A stretch of 64,000 bases of DNA from an uncultured Sulfitobacter sp. (GCA_947492925.1 CANLOQ010000001.1:1116001-1180000), one strand, 5' to 3'. Positions 44,111-54,004 are shown, numbered from the stretch's first letter. Notes: generated from the letters alone by a model not told the origin. Made by a program: numbers and translations.

Positions 44111-46459
44111 CTATTCCCCGTAAGGCACCCAGACATTCTTGATCTCGGTTGCCGCTTGCAAAAACGCCTGGCCCTCGCCCGCCGCGCCCATCCAGTCGCG
44201 GGCCTGTCCGTTGTTCACCCATGTCCGCTTGAGATTGCTGGCCGATCCCCGTTCGACCACCGCGCTCAGCGCGCCTGCGCCAAAGGACCAAACTGCGTCC
44301 ACGTCCATATGCCGGGCCAAGGGGTCGGCCACATCGGCTTGCGGTCCGGTCAATATGTTCACGACACCCGCAGGGACATCGGATGTCTCAAGCACCTGAA
44401 TGAAATCCGTCGCGGCCAGCGGAAAGGGTTCCGACGCCGACAGGATCACCCGGTTGCCCATTGCGATTGCCGGGGCCATGCACGACACCAGACCCAGCAG
44501 CGGGGCCTCGTCCGGGCACAGCGCTCCGATCACACCAACGGGTTCCTTCATCGCGATGGCGACACCGCGTATGGGAACGCCGTGTACCTGTCCGTCATAT
44601 TTGTCCGCCCAAGCGGCATAGGTAAACAAACGCCTGACCGACGCATCGACCTCCTTTGCGCCTGATCTGCCGCCTTGCATGGCGTTCAGCCGATCCGCGA
44701 ATTCCTCCGCCCGGGCCTCAAGGTTTTCCGCGATGTAGTACAGGATCTGTGCGCGCAAATGCCCTGTGGTGCCTGACCAGCCGCGCGCGGCCTGCGCCGC
44801 TTCAACGGCGTTGCGCAGGTCCTTGCGGTTGGCGATGCTGGCATGGCCCAGCAGCTTGCCGGATTTGCCAAAGACCGGCTGCGAATAGCCACCATCGGGC
44901 CGCGCCTGTTTGCCCCCGATATAAAGCTTGGCCGTGCGGTCGATGCTCTTTGAACCGCCGCCGCTGCCGTCACCGCTGAATGGCACATGCGCCTTGAGCG
45001 GTTTCACCGCGCCCTTGGGGCGCGTATAGGCGGCCAACCCTTCCCAACCGCCTTCGCGCCCGAAACCGCTTTCGCGCACACCGCCAAAGCCGGCGGCGGC
45101 ATCCATCAGGTTGGTGCCGTTGATCCAGACAATCCCGGCGGCCAGCTTGGGCGCGATATCAAGTGCCAGATTGATGTTCTCTGACCACACGGTCGCCGCC
45201 AGCCCATACCGGGTGTTGTTGGCCAATTGCACCGCTTCTGCGGGGGTGCGGAACGTGGTCGACACCAGCACCGGCCCAAAGATTTCCTCCTGCATCAGCG
45301 TGTCGGCAGGGTTCAGCCCGGTGATCAGCGTGGGCGGATAAAAGCACCCCTCGGGCGGCATTTGCGTTGCGGCCACATGGGTCTGTCCTGCGGTATTCTG
45401 CGCCACCATCGCGCTGACCGATTGCAATTGAACCGGGTCCACCAGCGCACCGACATCAATGCTCTTGTCCAGCGGGGAGCCGATGCGCAGTTTGTCCATT
45501 CGCGCGCGCAGCTTGGCATAGAAGGCATCGGCCACCGGCTCGTGCACCAAAAGGCGCGAACCGGCACAACAGACCTGCCCCTGATTGAACCAGATCGCAT
45601 CCACCAGCCCCTCAACGGCGGAGTCCAGATCAGCGTCATCAAAGACGATGTAGGGGGATTTTCCGCCCAGCTCCAGCGTCAGCGCCTTGCCCGACCCGGC
45701 GGTCGCCTCGCGGATGCGGCGGCCCACGGCGGTGGAGCCGGTAAAGGCGATCTTGTCCACGTCAGAGCCGACAATCATCTCACCCACCGTGCCGTCACCG
45801 GTCACGATGTTCACCACCCCCTTTGGCAGCCCCGCCTGACGACAGATATCTGCAAAAAGCAGCGCGGTCAGCGAGGTATACTCAGCGGGTTTCAGCACAA
45901 CGGTGTTGCCCATCGCAAGGGCGGGTGCGACCTTCCATGCCAGCATCAGCAGCGGGAAGTTCCACGGAATGATCTGGCCGCACACCCCCAGCGCTTCCGC
46001 ATCGGGCAGCGCGCTTTCCATCAGCTGCGCCATTCCGGCGTGATAGTAGAAATGCCGCTGCGCCAGCGGGACGTCGATGTCGCGCGCCTCGCGGATGGGC
46101 TTGCCGTTGTCCATCACTTCCAACACTGCGAAAAGTCTTGCTTGCTTCTGCAAAAGCCGCGCCAGCGCGTAAAGATACCGCGCGCGGCCATGCCCGCCCA
46201 GCTTTGCCCACCCCGCCTGCGCCTTGCGCGCTGCCGCCACGGCCGCATCCACGTCGGCTTGCCCGGCCTGACTGAGCGTGGCCAGCACCTCACCCGTGGC
46301 CGGGTTGCGGCTTTCAAATCCGTCGCCCGGGGCCGTAAACCCTCCGTCGATGAAATGGCCAAACCGGCTGCCCTGATCGACAAGCCACGCCAGCGCTTCC
46401 GCCGCTGATTCCGGCGCTTCACCGTAGTCCATCGTCTCGAATATTTCTGCCACGGTCAT
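44111..46459 (-). CDS. Aldehyde dehydrogenase ALDH16-type, two ALDH domains
   Basis: 782 residues. The N-terminal ALDH domain (about 1-500) is complete: PWNFPLLML, FTGSTAVGRRI, Glu263 in LELGGKSP, Cys297 in NQGQVCCAG, and GGVRESGFGREGG. After a Gly/Ser linker a second ALDH-like domain (about 505-782, starting KLYIGGKQARPDGGY) lacks the catalytic Cys and Glu. This two-domain layout is the ALDH16 family; a bacterial member from Loktanella has a published structure (recalled), with the C-terminal domain as a non-catalytic structural unit. Downstream of deoC on the same strand, it may oxidise acetaldehyde or related aldehydes. ATG 46459 is used; an in-frame ATG lies seven codons upstream. Confidence 0.93.
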   Translation of the reverse strand: MTVAEIFETMDYGEAPESAAEALAWLVDQGSRFGHFIDGGFTAPGDGFESRNPATGEVLATLSQAGQADVDAAVAAARKAQAGWAKLGGHGRARYLYALARLLQKQARLFAVLEVMDNGKPIREARDIDVPLAQRHFYYHAGMAQLMESALPDAEALGVCGQIIPWNFPLLMLAWKVAPALAMGNTVVLKPAEYTSLTALLFADICRQAGLPKGVVNIVTGDGTVGEMIVGSDVDKIAFTGSTAVGRRIREATAGSGKALTLELGGKSPYIVFDDADLDSAVEGLVDAIWFNQGQVCCAGSRLLVHEPVADAFYAKLRARMDKLRIGSPLDKSIDVGALVDPVQLQSVSAMVAQNTAGQTHVAATQMPPEGCFYPPTLITGLNPADTLMQEEIFGPVLVSTTFRTPAEAVQLANNTRYGLAATVWSENINLALDIAPKLAAGIVWINGTNLMDAAAGFGGVRESGFGREGGWEGLAAYTRPKGAVKPLKAHVPFSGDGSGGGSKSIDRTAKLYIGGKQARPDGGYSQPVFGKSGKLLGHASIANRKDLRNAVEAAQAARGWSGTTGHLRAQILYYIAENLEARAEEFADRLNAMQGGRSGAKEVDASVRRLFTYAAWADKYDGQVHGVPIRGVAIAMKEPVGVIGALCPDEAPLLGLVSCMAPAIAMGNRVILSASEPFPLAATDFIQVLETSDVPAGVVNILTGPQADVADPLARHMDVDAVWSFGAGALSAVVERGSASNLKRTWVNNGQARDWMGAAGEGQAFLQAATEIKNVWVPYGE

Positions 46460-46507
46460 CGCTTCATCTTTCCAATACAACTCAAATTCGTCGCTTGCCG
46501 CGCGGTG

Positions 46508-47524
46508 CTAGCTTGTCGCATGTCGATACCCCGCCGAATAATTGCCGGTCACATAGTGTTCCAACTGCCGCTCGATGTCGTTCAGCAACGAAGAGGCCCC
46601 AAAGCGGAACAGATCGGGCTGTAACCATCTGTCGCCCAGCTCTTCTTTCATCAGGGCAAGATAGGTGATGGCATCCTTGGCCTTTGATATGCCGCCTGCT
46701 GGTTTGTACCCGACGCGGATGCCGGTGCGGTTATAATAGTCGCGGATCGCGCGGATCATCACCAGTGTCACGGGCAGGGTTGCGTTCACGCTTTCCTTTC
46801 CGGTCGAGGTCTTGATGAAATCCGCCCCGGCCATCATGCAGACCAGTGACGCCCGCGCGACGTTGCGCAGGCTGCCCAGTTCGCCTGTGGCCAGGATCGC
46901 TTTCACATGCGCCTCGCCGCAGGCGGCGCGCATCGCGCTCATCTCATCGTAGAGCGCCTGCCAGTTCCCTGACAGCACATGTCTGCGGGAAATGACGATG
47001 TCGATCTCTGTCGCCCCTGCGGCCACGCTCATCTCAATCTCGCGCAGGCGCAGCTCAAAGGGCGACAGCCCGGCAGGGAACCCGGTTGAAACGGCTGCGA
47101 TGGGGATATTGGTGCCGTGCAGGGCGGCAACCGCAGCCGGGATCATTTCGTGGTAGACACAGACCGCCCCGGTGGTGATCGGCCCCATGCCAAGCGCGTC
47201 TAGCAGGGCCGGGGCGACGGGCTGGCGCGCCTTGGCGCACAGGCGGGCCACACGTCTTTCGGTGTCGTCGCCCGACAGGGTTGTCAGGTCAATGCAGGTC
47301 ACTGCGCGCAAAAGCCACGCGGCCTGATGCGCTTTTTTCACGGATCGCCGCGCGCCGATGCTGCCCGCGCGCCGTTCGATGGCCGAGGTATTGGCGCGCT
47401 GGCTCAGAACCCAGTTCAGATCAAGCGGCATGCCCGGATTGCGCGGCTCTGTGATCTGCGGCAATTGGGTTTGCCCGTCCTGTATGGGGGTCCGGGTGCG
47501 CGAATGGGGGGATGGGACAGACAT
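46508..47524 (-). CDS. deoC: Deoxyribose-phosphate aldolase
   Basis: 338 residues, class I DeoC of the longer type. The Schiff-base lysine is in ADFIKTSTGKESVNATL, with the second conserved lysine in RVGYKPAGGI. CIDLTTLSGDD and VYHEMIP near the N-terminal strands. It splits 2-deoxyribose-5-phosphate into acetaldehyde and glyceraldehyde-3-phosphate. The ALDH16 gene follows after 48 bases, a natural consumer of acetaldehyde. ATG 47524 has GGAG six bases upstream; the open frame extends 123 codons further through a hairpin-rich leader but without an RBS. Confidence 0.95.
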   Translation of the reverse strand: MSVPSPHSRTRTPIQDGQTQLPQITEPRNPGMPLDLNWVLSQRANTSAIERRAGSIGARRSVKKAHQAAWLLRAVTCIDLTTLSGDDTERRVARLCAKARQPVAPALLDALGMGPITTGAVCVYHEMIPAAVAALHGTNIPIAAVSTGFPAGLSPFELRLREIEMSVAAGATEIDIVISRRHVLSGNWQALYDEMSAMRAACGEAHVKAILATGELGSLRNVARASLVCMMAGADFIKTSTGKESVNATLPVTLVMIRAIRDYYNRTGIRVGYKPAGGISKAKDAITYLALMKEELGDRWLQPDLFRFGASSLLNDIERQLEHYVTGNYSAGYRHATS

Positions 47525-47886
47525 GGCTTTCTCCGGCAGATCAGAAACACGAAAGTGCCACGGCGCCCCCTGTTTTGGCAACAGGGGGTGCCGCGCGGTG
47601 AAGCAGGCGGAGGTTGATCCCGCCCGCCTGCCTTTGGATCGAAGATGCGTTGGAAAGGTCGGTGGCCGGGTGGTCCACCGTCTGCGGGCGCATGGATTCG
47701 CCCAAATAACGCGAAATTTGTGGCTGACTCGCTGCCTTGCGGTCCTGACGGACACTTTTTGCGCAAACTGATTCGTTTTTGCTTTGACCTTGCGAATCAT
47801 CCTTTGCATATATGAAGCGAACACCCAAAAGCTGTGGGCGCTGCCGTATGCCCATACAAAATCGAGTGTGATGTCTGGGGGACAAG
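47525..47886. other. deoC/rhodanese intergenic region with tandem leader hairpins
   Basis: Divergent promoter region. On the deoC side are two strong hairpins: 47562-47592 (GGCGCCCCCTGTT / AACAGGGGGTGCC, one mismatch) and 47603-47631 (GCAGGCGG / CCGCCTGC). A weaker GGTGG / CCACC stem lies further up. Position in the deoC transcript leader suggests post-transcriptional control or attenuation. A plus-strand promoter lies at 47784-47812. No protein gene is supported. Confidence 0.45.
47784..47812 (+). promoter_or_regulatory. Putative sigma-70 type promoter for the rhodanese-like gene
   Basis: TTGACC (47784-47789), 17-base spacer, CATATA (47807-47812), about 75 bases ahead of the start codon. 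The -35 is a good match to TTGACA; the -10 is moderate. Confidence 0.45.
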
Positions 47887-48507
47887 ATGCCAAGGTGGAC
47901 CGTCGGGGCCGCGATATTTCTGTTGATCAGCGCCACTGCCGGTGCTGCGCAGGACCGCGCGACTGATGTCAGGGTGTCTTTCATTTTCAACGGTGAACGG
48001 GTCGAGATTGCGCGCGGATCCGGTGCCGCAGACGTGTCCCCCGTAACATTTGTAAAATCCTCCGGCACCTGTGGTGGTCCTTGTGTTTCACCAATGCAGG
48101 CCGGTGCCGGTGTTGCCACACTGGGCGAGCTTGAGGTGCTGGGGTTTCTGGAAACAGATGTGGCGGGCCACGTCGGTCTGATGGTTGACGCCCGCGCGCC
48201 AGAGGATCGCGCAAAGGGCTTTATTCCCGGCACGGTCAGCCTGCCCCATCTCACGCTTGATCCCAGCAACAGTTTTCACCACGACATTCTGCAGGCGCTG
48301 GGCGCGCGGGAATTTGACGGTGTCTACAACTTTGCCGATGCGCGCACGCTTTTGGTGTATGACGACGGCCCCAGCAGCATGGATGCGGTGCAGTTGATCA
48401 CCCACCTACTGACGGTGGGATATCCGCCGGAGATGATCCGCTATTACCGGGGCGGCATGCAGGTATGGTCCGCGCTGGGGTTCAGCATCGAACGCGGGCG
48501 GTCCTGA
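47887..48507 (+). CDS. Secreted rhodanese-like protein lacking the catalytic cysteine
   Basis: 206 residues. Sec signal peptide (1-20, ending AGA). A PQQ-CXXCW-type or rhodanese-like domain follows, with FVKSSGTCGGPCVSPMQ near the N terminus, GLMVDARAPEDRAKGFIPGTVSLPH (rhodanese CH2A-like), and the active-site loop position reading LVYDDGPSSMDA, where a Cys is normally found. The loss of the nucleophile argues against sulfur transfer; the TCGGPC pair may form a disulfide. Periplasmic binding or regulatory role is inferred. Followed after one base by the LysM gene. Confidence 0.78.
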   Translation: MPRWTVGAAIFLLISATAGAAQDRATDVRVSFIFNGERVEIARGSGAADVSPVTFVKSSGTCGGPCVSPMQAGAGVATLGELEVLGFLETDVAGHVGLMVDARAPEDRAKGFIPGTVSLPHLTLDPSNSFHHDILQALGAREFDGVYNFADARTLLVYDDGPSSMDAVQLITHLLTVGYPPEMIRYYRGGMQVWSALGFSIERGRS

Positions 48508-48508
48508 C

Positions 48509-49486
48509 ATGACAAGGCCCGAGGATCCGGTCACACCGCTTGTCACCTTTGACAATTATGTCATTCCGGGCACGCAGCAACACAAGGTTGAAACCGTCGC
48601 ACCGCAGGCCGCGCAGGCGGAACAACCCGCCCGTATCAGGACGGCGGTTCTGGTGCTGTCGACCATCTGCGCGCTGACCTTTGTATTGGGCGTGATGGCC
48701 ACGCTGCGGTTTTCGGGCACCGGGTCCGAAAGCGCTGCAATTGCCCCGCCCCTACAGCCCGGCATCACACCGGCAGATCGTGCAGAGGAAGTGACCCGGC
48801 AGGAAGCGCCTGACCTGATCTCGACCCCCGCTGTGATCGCGGATGCCGTGACAGCCGCTGATCCGCGCCCCGCGTTGCAGGACGCGGTCTTGCAGGGGCT
48901 GCGCCCGTTGCGCACGCCGGGAAAGCTGACGAAAGAAGAAATGCATCAGCGTGCGCTGGAAGCGCAGGCAATCGTGAACCGCAACAAATTGCGCATGCTG
49001 CGCGAGGGTGTGCTGGCGGGGGTCTATACCGTCAAGGCCAGCACTGACGGCGGGGTGAACCGTTTGGTACTCAGCACGGTCAACGCAGAGATGACGCGCG
49101 CCTCTGTGTCGAACCTGCTGCGCGCTGCCGCTGCACGCGGTGAAATCGAGGTGCCTGCCGCACTGACCACAGCGGACGGTGATGTGGATACAGACACGAT
49201 GTTGTTCAACCTGATCCAGACATCGCTGATGCAGGACGGCACAGCCGAGGGTGCGGAAGCTGCCCGTGAAATGAGCCGCCGTGCCTTTGCCGCGTCCAAC
49301 GCAAAAACCCGCAAGATCAAGGGCGAACGTGTCTATACCGTTAAGCCGGGCGACAGTCTGGCCTATCTTTCTTTACAATTCTACGGCCGACCGGATGCCT
49401 ATTTGCGCATCTTTGAGGCGAACCGGGAGCTTCTGAAATCCCCGGATCTGATACAGATTGGCCAGCGCCTAATAATCCCAGGCTAG
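48509..49486 (+). CDS. LysM-domain membrane-anchored protein
   Basis: 325 residues. A cytoplasmic N terminus of ~44 residues, one transmembrane helix (about 45-66, AVLVLSTICALTFVLGVMATL), a long periplasmic region, and a C-terminal LysM (about 275-324: VYTVKPGDSLAYLSLQFYGRPDAYLRIFEANRE in part, ending QRLIIPG), which binds peptidoglycan or chitin-like glycans. It likely tethers or senses the wall. Cotranscribed with the rhodanese-like gene (1-base gap); a hairpin terminator follows. Confidence 0.88.
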   Translation: MTRPEDPVTPLVTFDNYVIPGTQQHKVETVAPQAAQAEQPARIRTAVLVLSTICALTFVLGVMATLRFSGTGSESAAIAPPLQPGITPADRAEEVTRQEAPDLISTPAVIADAVTAADPRPALQDAVLQGLRPLRTPGKLTKEEMHQRALEAQAIVNRNKLRMLREGVLAGVYTVKASTDGGVNRLVLSTVNAEMTRASVSNLLRAAAARGEIEVPAALTTADGDVDTDTMLFNLIQTSLMQDGTAEGAEAAREMSRRAFAASNAKTRKIKGERVYTVKPGDSLAYLSLQFYGRPDAYLRIFEANRELLKSPDLIQIGQRLIIPG

Positions 49487-49521
49487 ATAACAATAAACAC
49501 AGTCGCAGCAGTCAATCTGAC

Positions 49522-49558
49522 AACGGGCCGTCCCCCCAGTGGCGGCCCGTTGGCTTTT
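49522..49558 (+). terminator. Terminator-like hairpin after the LysM gene
   Basis: Perfect AACGGGCCG / CGGCCCGTT (49522-49530 and 49543-49551) followed by TGGCTTTT. The T-run is displaced by four bases. Confidence 0.7.
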
Positions 49559-49628
49559 GGGAGAACATTTTTGCACAGCGGTTCGAATCGGGTTCAAGCG
49601 ATCCCACGCTCATGCTAGGTATTGCGGC

Positions 49629-51464
49629 ATGTCACAGGCACACCCCAACATAAGCGATGCTGCGCCCGTTATTCGGCAGCTGGATGATGCGGCGATCAAC
49701 CGGATTGCTGCTGGTGAAGTGGTGGAACGCCCCGCCTCTGCGGTCAAGGAACTGGTTGAGAACGCTGTTGATGCGGGCGCGCGCCGGATCACGGTGGAAT
49801 ATGCCGACGGGGGCAAAACTCTGATCCGGGTGACGGATGACGGATGCGGCATTGCGCCCGGTGATCTGCCGCTGGCACTATCGCGTCATGCGACATCCAA
49901 GATTGACGGATCGGACCTGCTGAACATCCATACTTTTGGATTTCGGGGCGAGGCGTTGCCGTCACTGGGTGCTGTTGGCCGATTGACCATCACCAGCCGT
50001 GCAGCGGGTCAGGAGGGTGCCGAAGTTGCTGTGAGCGGGGGCAGGATGGCGGACGTCAAACCGGCGGCCCTGAATGGCGGCACGGTTGTAACGCTGCGCG
50101 ACCTTTTCTACGCAACGCCAGCGCGGCTGAAATTCCTGCGCACGGACAGGGCCGAAGCACAGGCAATTGGTGATGTGGTCAAGCGGCTGGCGATGGCGGA
50201 ACCGTTCGTCAGCTTCACGCTGCGGGATGTGTCGGGGGACGGCACAGGCCGCGATGTGTTTCGCGTCAGCGCAGAACAGGGTGATCTGTTTGACGCGCTG
50301 CACGGGCGTCTGCGCGAGGTTTTGGGGCGCGAATTTGCGGAGAACGCGCTGCCGATTGATGCAGAGCGTGAGGGGCTGCACCTGACGGGGTTTGCAGCGC
50401 TACCCACCTATTCGCGAGGCTCTGCCGTGGCGCAGTATCTGTTCGTCAATGGGCGGCCTGTGCGCGACAAGCTGTTGGTTGGTGCGCTGCGCGGTGCGTA
50501 TTTTGATTTTCTCAGCCGCGACCGGCATCCGGCGGCGGCGCTGTTTCTGGACTGCGACCCGACGCTGGTGGATGTGAACGTGCATCCCGCGAAGTCCGAA
50601 GTGCGGTTTCGCGATCCGGGGCTGGCGCGGGGGCTGATCGTTTCGGCGTTGCGCCATGCGCTGGCGGAAGCGGGGCACCGCGCGTCGACCACCGTGGCCG
50701 GTGCGACGCTGGGTGCGATGACGCCAGAGCCTACGGGCGCAAGAGTTTACCAGATGGACCGCCCCTCGCTTGGCGCGCGGACCGCAGCGTTCGAGGCGCA
50801 GGCACCGGGCTTTGCCGAGACCGCAGGCGTCTGGGGGCGGGTGGAAACGCCCGGCGAAGAGGTGGTGGACACGCCGGAACAGGACTTTCCTCTGGGCACG
50901 GCACGGGGGCAGGTCCACGAGAATTACATCATCGCGCAGACGGCGACGGGGATGGTGATTGTCGATCAGCACGCCGCGCACGAGCGTTTGGTCTATGAGA
51001 AGTTGAAACGCCAGATGGCGGAGAATGGTGTGGCGGCACAGGCGCTGCTGATTCCCGAGATTGTGGAACTGTCGGCGGGTGATTGCGCCCGGCTGCTTGA
51101 GATGGCCGACGATATGGCGCGGTTCGGTCTGGGGATCGAAGCCTTTGGCGGTGATGCGATTGCGGTGCGCGAAACGCCCGCCATTCTGGGCGAAGTGAAC
51201 GCGCGGGCGCTGCTTTTGGATATTCTTGATGAACTGGCCGACCAGAACGACAGCAACCTGTTGCAAGCCAAGATCGAGGCGATCCTGAGCCGGATTGCCT
51301 GTCACGGCTCCATCCGGTCGGGCCGCTGGATGCGCGGCGAAGAGATGAACGCGCTTTTGCGCGAGATGGAGGCGACGCCCCATTCAGGGCAGTGCAACCA
51401 CGGGCGGCCCACCTACGTTGAACTCAAACTGGCCGATATTGAGCGGCTTTTCGGGCGCACATGA
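49629..51464 (+). CDS. mutL: DNA mismatch repair protein MutL
   Basis: 611 residues. N-terminal GHKL ATPase: [28 protein letters not shown] in part, NAVDAGA (Asn motif), [15 protein letters not shown]. The C-terminal dimerisation domain keeps the endonuclease motif [12 protein letters not shown], the [11 protein letters not shown] block and CNHGRPTY, where the family motif is CPHGRP. This indicates a strand-nicking MutL, as expected in alphaproteobacteria without MutH. ATG 49629 gives the standard N terminus. Its end overlaps rmuC (ATGA). Confidence 0.96.
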   Translation: MSQAHPNISDAAPVIRQLDDAAINRIAAGEVVERPASAVKELVENAVDAGARRITVEYADGGKTLIRVTDDGCGIAPGDLPLALSRHATSKIDGSDLLNIHTFGFRGEALPSLGAVGRLTITSRAAGQEGAEVAVSGGRMADVKPAALNGGTVVTLRDLFYATPARLKFLRTDRAEAQAIGDVVKRLAMAEPFVSFTLRDVSGDGTGRDVFRVSAEQGDLFDALHGRLREVLGREFAENALPIDAEREGLHLTGFAALPTYSRGSAVAQYLFVNGRPVRDKLLVGALRGAYFDFLSRDRHPAAALFLDCDPTLVDVNVHPAKSEVRFRDPGLARGLIVSALRHALAEAGHRASTTVAGATLGAMTPEPTGARVYQMDRPSLGARTAAFEAQAPGFAETAGVWGRVETPGEEVVDTPEQDFPLGTARGQVHENYIIAQTATGMVIVDQHAAHERLVYEKLKRQMAENGVAAQALLIPEIVELSAGDCARLLEMADDMARFGLGIEAFGGDAIAVRETPAILGEVNARALLLDILDELADQNDSNLLQAKIEAILSRIACHGSIRSGRWMRGEEMNALLREMEATPHSGQCNHGRPTYVELKLADIERLFGRT

Positions 51465-52702
51465 TCGAGATTGCGGGACAGACCTATCAATGGAGCGATC
51501 CGCTGGTGATTGCGGCGCTGGGTGCAGCGGCGGTGCTGCTTTTGGTGCTGGTGCTGCTGATCATGGCGGTGCGCGCGGCGGGAAGGTCGGCGCGGATGGC
51601 GGCCCCGTTGGGCCAGCAGATGCAGGCGCTGGGCGGTTTCGTGCAGCAGTTGGGGGCCAGTCAGGAACGGCTTCAGGGCGGATTGCAAACGGTATCGGAC
51701 ACGCAGGCCACAGCACAGAACCAGATGATCCAGAGCATGGAGGCGCGGCTGGCAAGCGTGCAGCAACAGATGCAGGACCGGCTGGCGGATAATGCGGCGA
51801 AATCTGCCCGCGCGATGGCCGAGATGCAGGAGCGGATGAACGCCACGCTGCACGGCACGTCCAAGCAGACAACGACCAGCCTGACGCAGTTGCAGGAACG
51901 GCTGGCGGCCATCGACAAGGCGCAGGACAATATCACCAAACTGTCAGGCGATGTGCTTGGCCTTCAGGACATCCTCAGCAACAAGCAGCGGCGCGGGATG
52001 TTCGGGGAAATCCAGCTGAATGACATTGTGTCCAAAGCGCTGCCGCCCGACAGCTATGCGTTTCAGCACACGCTGAGCAACGGCAAGCGGGCCGATTGTC
52101 TGGTGCATCTGCCCAACCCGCCGGGGCCGATTGTGATTGATGCCAAATTCCCGTTTGAGGCGTTCGAGGCACTGGCATCCGCGCAGGGGCAGGAGGATCA
52201 GCAGCGCGCATTGCGGGCCTTTGGTGCGGCAGTGAAGGTGCATATCAAGGCGATATCGGAGAAATACATCATCGAGGGCGAGACCGCCGACGGGGCGCTG
52301 ATGTTCCTGCCGTCAGAGGCGGTTTACGCCGAACTGCACGCGCGTCTGCCCGAGGTCGTGCGGGCGGGTTTCGACGCGCGGGTCTGGATTGTTTCGCCCA
52401 CCACCTGCATGGCCACGCTGAACACAATGCGGGCGATCCTCAAGGATGCGCGGATGCGCGAACAGGCGGGGGCCATTCGCAAGGAACTGGGGCTGTTGCA
52501 TGCCGATGTGGAACGGCTGGTCACGCGCGTCGGCAATCTGGACCGGCATTTCGGTCAGGCGCGCAAGGACGTGGACGAGATCATGATCAGCAGCGAAAAA
52601 ACGGCCAAACGTGCGGGCCGTCTGCACAACTTCGACTTTGAAGAACTGACAGAGGACGGGGCACCGACAACGGTGGTGCCCCTGAAGAAACCTGACGCCT
52701 AG
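51461..52702 (+). CDS. rmuC: DNA recombination protein RmuC
   Basis: 413 residues. N-terminal membrane helix (about 17-38), a long coiled coil (about 50-160, rich in Q/E/R), then the RmuC (DUF195) nuclease-like domain: [62 protein letters not shown]. It limits inverted-repeat and short-homology recombination in E. coli. Coupled to mutL by a 4-base overlap; its stop overlaps the chrR stop on the other strand. Confidence 0.95.
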   Translation: MIEIAGQTYQWSDPLVIAALGAAAVLLLVLVLLIMAVRAAGRSARMAAPLGQQMQALGGFVQQLGASQERLQGGLQTVSDTQATAQNQMIQSMEARLASVQQQMQDRLADNAAKSARAMAEMQERMNATLHGTSKQTTTSLTQLQERLAAIDKAQDNITKLSGDVLGLQDILSNKQRRGMFGEIQLNDIVSKALPPDSYAFQHTLSNGKRADCLVHLPNPPGPIVIDAKFPFEAFEALASAQGQEDQQRALRAFGAAVKVHIKAISEKYIIEGETADGALMFLPSEAVYAELHARLPEVVRAGFDARVWIVSPTTCMATLNTMRAILKDARMREQAGAIRKELGLLHADVERLVTRVGNLDRHFGQARKDVDEIMISSEKTAKRAGRLHNFDFEELTEDGAPTTVVPLKKPDA

Positions 52703-53337
52703 ATGCGCGCGAATTTCTGCGCGATGCGGGGGATCAGCCCTTTGAACCGCAGCGGTGCTTCGGTGACGATCAGACAGATGCAATCCATCCCTGCCTCTGC
52801 CACCGGCGTGTGCGACACGTCGCCATCGGCCAATTCGATGTCACCCCGCGCGAACCGCCCGTCTGCGTCGCTGAAGGCCCCCTGAAGCACCAGTGTCATT
52901 TCCGTGCCATCGTGGCTGTGATCGGGCATCGCGCCCCCTGCCGGGATCAACAACAGCCGCGCCGAGGCCGCGCCGGATGTTTTCAGGATTGCCTGTTTCA
53001 CGCCCATGCCGATGGGCCGCCAGCGCACCGCGTCCAGATCGCCGCCGACGTAGTCCTGCAATGGTGTGGGAAAGGCACCGGCAGACGGCGCTGGCGGGGC
53101 TGCGCGCGTGATCGTGTCAAGCCGCGCAAGGGTGTGGGCCAGGCTTTCGTCTGACATGTCGCTCTTTGCGCTTTGGTCAATCATTGCGCCGCCAAGGGCA
53201 TCATAGCTTTCAGCGGTGGCGCGGCAGTCGTCACACAGCGATACATGTGTGGCGATGATCAGATTAAAGGCTTCAGGCAGGGTGCCGGTGGCATAGGCCA
53301 GAAGCGTGGCGTCGGGCAGATGGTGTTGAATGGTCAT
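52699..53337 (-). CDS. chrR: Anti-sigma factor ChrR (zinc-binding, cupin)
   Basis: 212 residues. The N-terminal ZAS domain has His6, His31, Cys35 and Cys38, the same positions as the zinc ligands of R. sphaeroides ChrR. The C-terminal cupin carries His140, His142, Glu146 and His176, one residue off the R. sphaeroides ligands. ChrR holds RpoE inactive until singlet oxygen or organic hydroperoxide triggers its release. Encoded 6 bases downstream of rpoE. Confidence 0.96.
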   Translation of the reverse strand: MTIQHHLPDATLLAYATGTLPEAFNLIIATHVSLCDDCRATAESYDALGGAMIDQSAKSDMSDESLAHTLARLDTITRAAPPAPSAGAFPTPLQDYVGGDLDAVRWRPIGMGVKQAILKTSGAASARLLLIPAGGAMPDHSHDGTEMTLVLQGAFSDADGRFARGDIELADGDVSHTPVAEAGMDCICLIVTEAPLRFKGLIPRIAQKFARI

Positions 53338-53343
53338 CGGGGG

Positions 53344-53883
53344 TCACTTCATAAGGTGGCGCAGGCGGTCCAGCGCCAACCGTAGTCGGGATTTGATCGT
53401 GCCCAGGGGCAGACCGGTGAGGCTTGCAATCTCAGACTGGCTGAGATCACCGAAATAGGCTTTTTCGATCAGGTCGCGCTGTGGGGCGGGCAGGCTGGCT
53501 ATGGCCTTGCCCAACAGTGCGCTGTCTTGTTGCAGGGCCAGCGCTTCGGCCTGATCTGGCTCTGGCTCTGGCCCCCAGGGGAGGTCTTCGGGTTCAGGGC
53601 GGCGCTGGCGGCGCAGCATGTCAATGCGCCGGTTGCGTGCGATGGTGAATATCCAGGTGGATACGGCGGCGCGGGACGGATCAAATTGTTCCGCCTTGCG
53701 CCAGAGTGTTGTCATCACGTCCTGCGCACATTCCTCTGCCGTTGTGGCATCGGCCCCGCCCTTGATCAAAAACCCTTTGATGCGCGGTGCAAAGTGGCGA
53801 AACAGCGCGGAAAACGCGGCCCTGTCCCGTTGATCGCGCACCCGGACCATCAGCGCGGCCCAATCCGGTTCCGGTTTGGTCAT
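53344..53883 (-). CDS. rpoE: ECF sigma factor RpoE (ChrR-controlled, ECF11-type)
   Basis: 179 residues. Sigma region 2 (FSALFRHFAPRIKGFLIKGG, EECAQDVMTTLW, STWIFTIARNRRIDMLRR) and region 4 (LPAPQRDLIEKAYFGDLSQSEIASLTGLPLGTIKSRLRLALDRLR in parts) joined by the acidic EPEDLPWGPEPEPDQAE linker typical of this group. It directs the response to singlet oxygen. ATG 53883 gives the R. sphaeroides-like N terminus; in-frame starts at 54000 and 54117 are open but lie at or upstream of the predicted transcription start. Confidence 0.95.
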   Translation of the reverse strand: MTKPEPDWAALMVRVRDQRDRAAFSALFRHFAPRIKGFLIKGGADATTAEECAQDVMTTLWRKAEQFDPSRAAVSTWIFTIARNRRIDMLRRQRRPEPEDLPWGPEPEPDQAEALALQQDSALLGKAIASLPAPQRDLIEKAYFGDLSQSEIASLTGLPLGTIKSRLRLALDRLRHLMK

Positions 53884-54004
53884 GACTTTTGGATGTATCC
53901 GTTTGCTTTGAGTGCCTGCCTTCAGCACGACATCCCCTTTACACCCGCCGCGCGGTGGCTTGGCCGGGTAAATTTTCACTGATGTTGTCTGAGCTAGCAT
54001 GTTC

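Noticed and set aside
44111-46459. ALDH fusion as a frameshift or assembly artefact
   Set aside because: The frame is continuous, and the two-domain ALDH16 layout is a known family architecture.
47541-47700. Short minus-strand frame (starting MRPQTVDHPA) in the deoC leader
   Set aside because: Weak start context and it spans the tandem hairpins; kept as leader structure rather than a gene.
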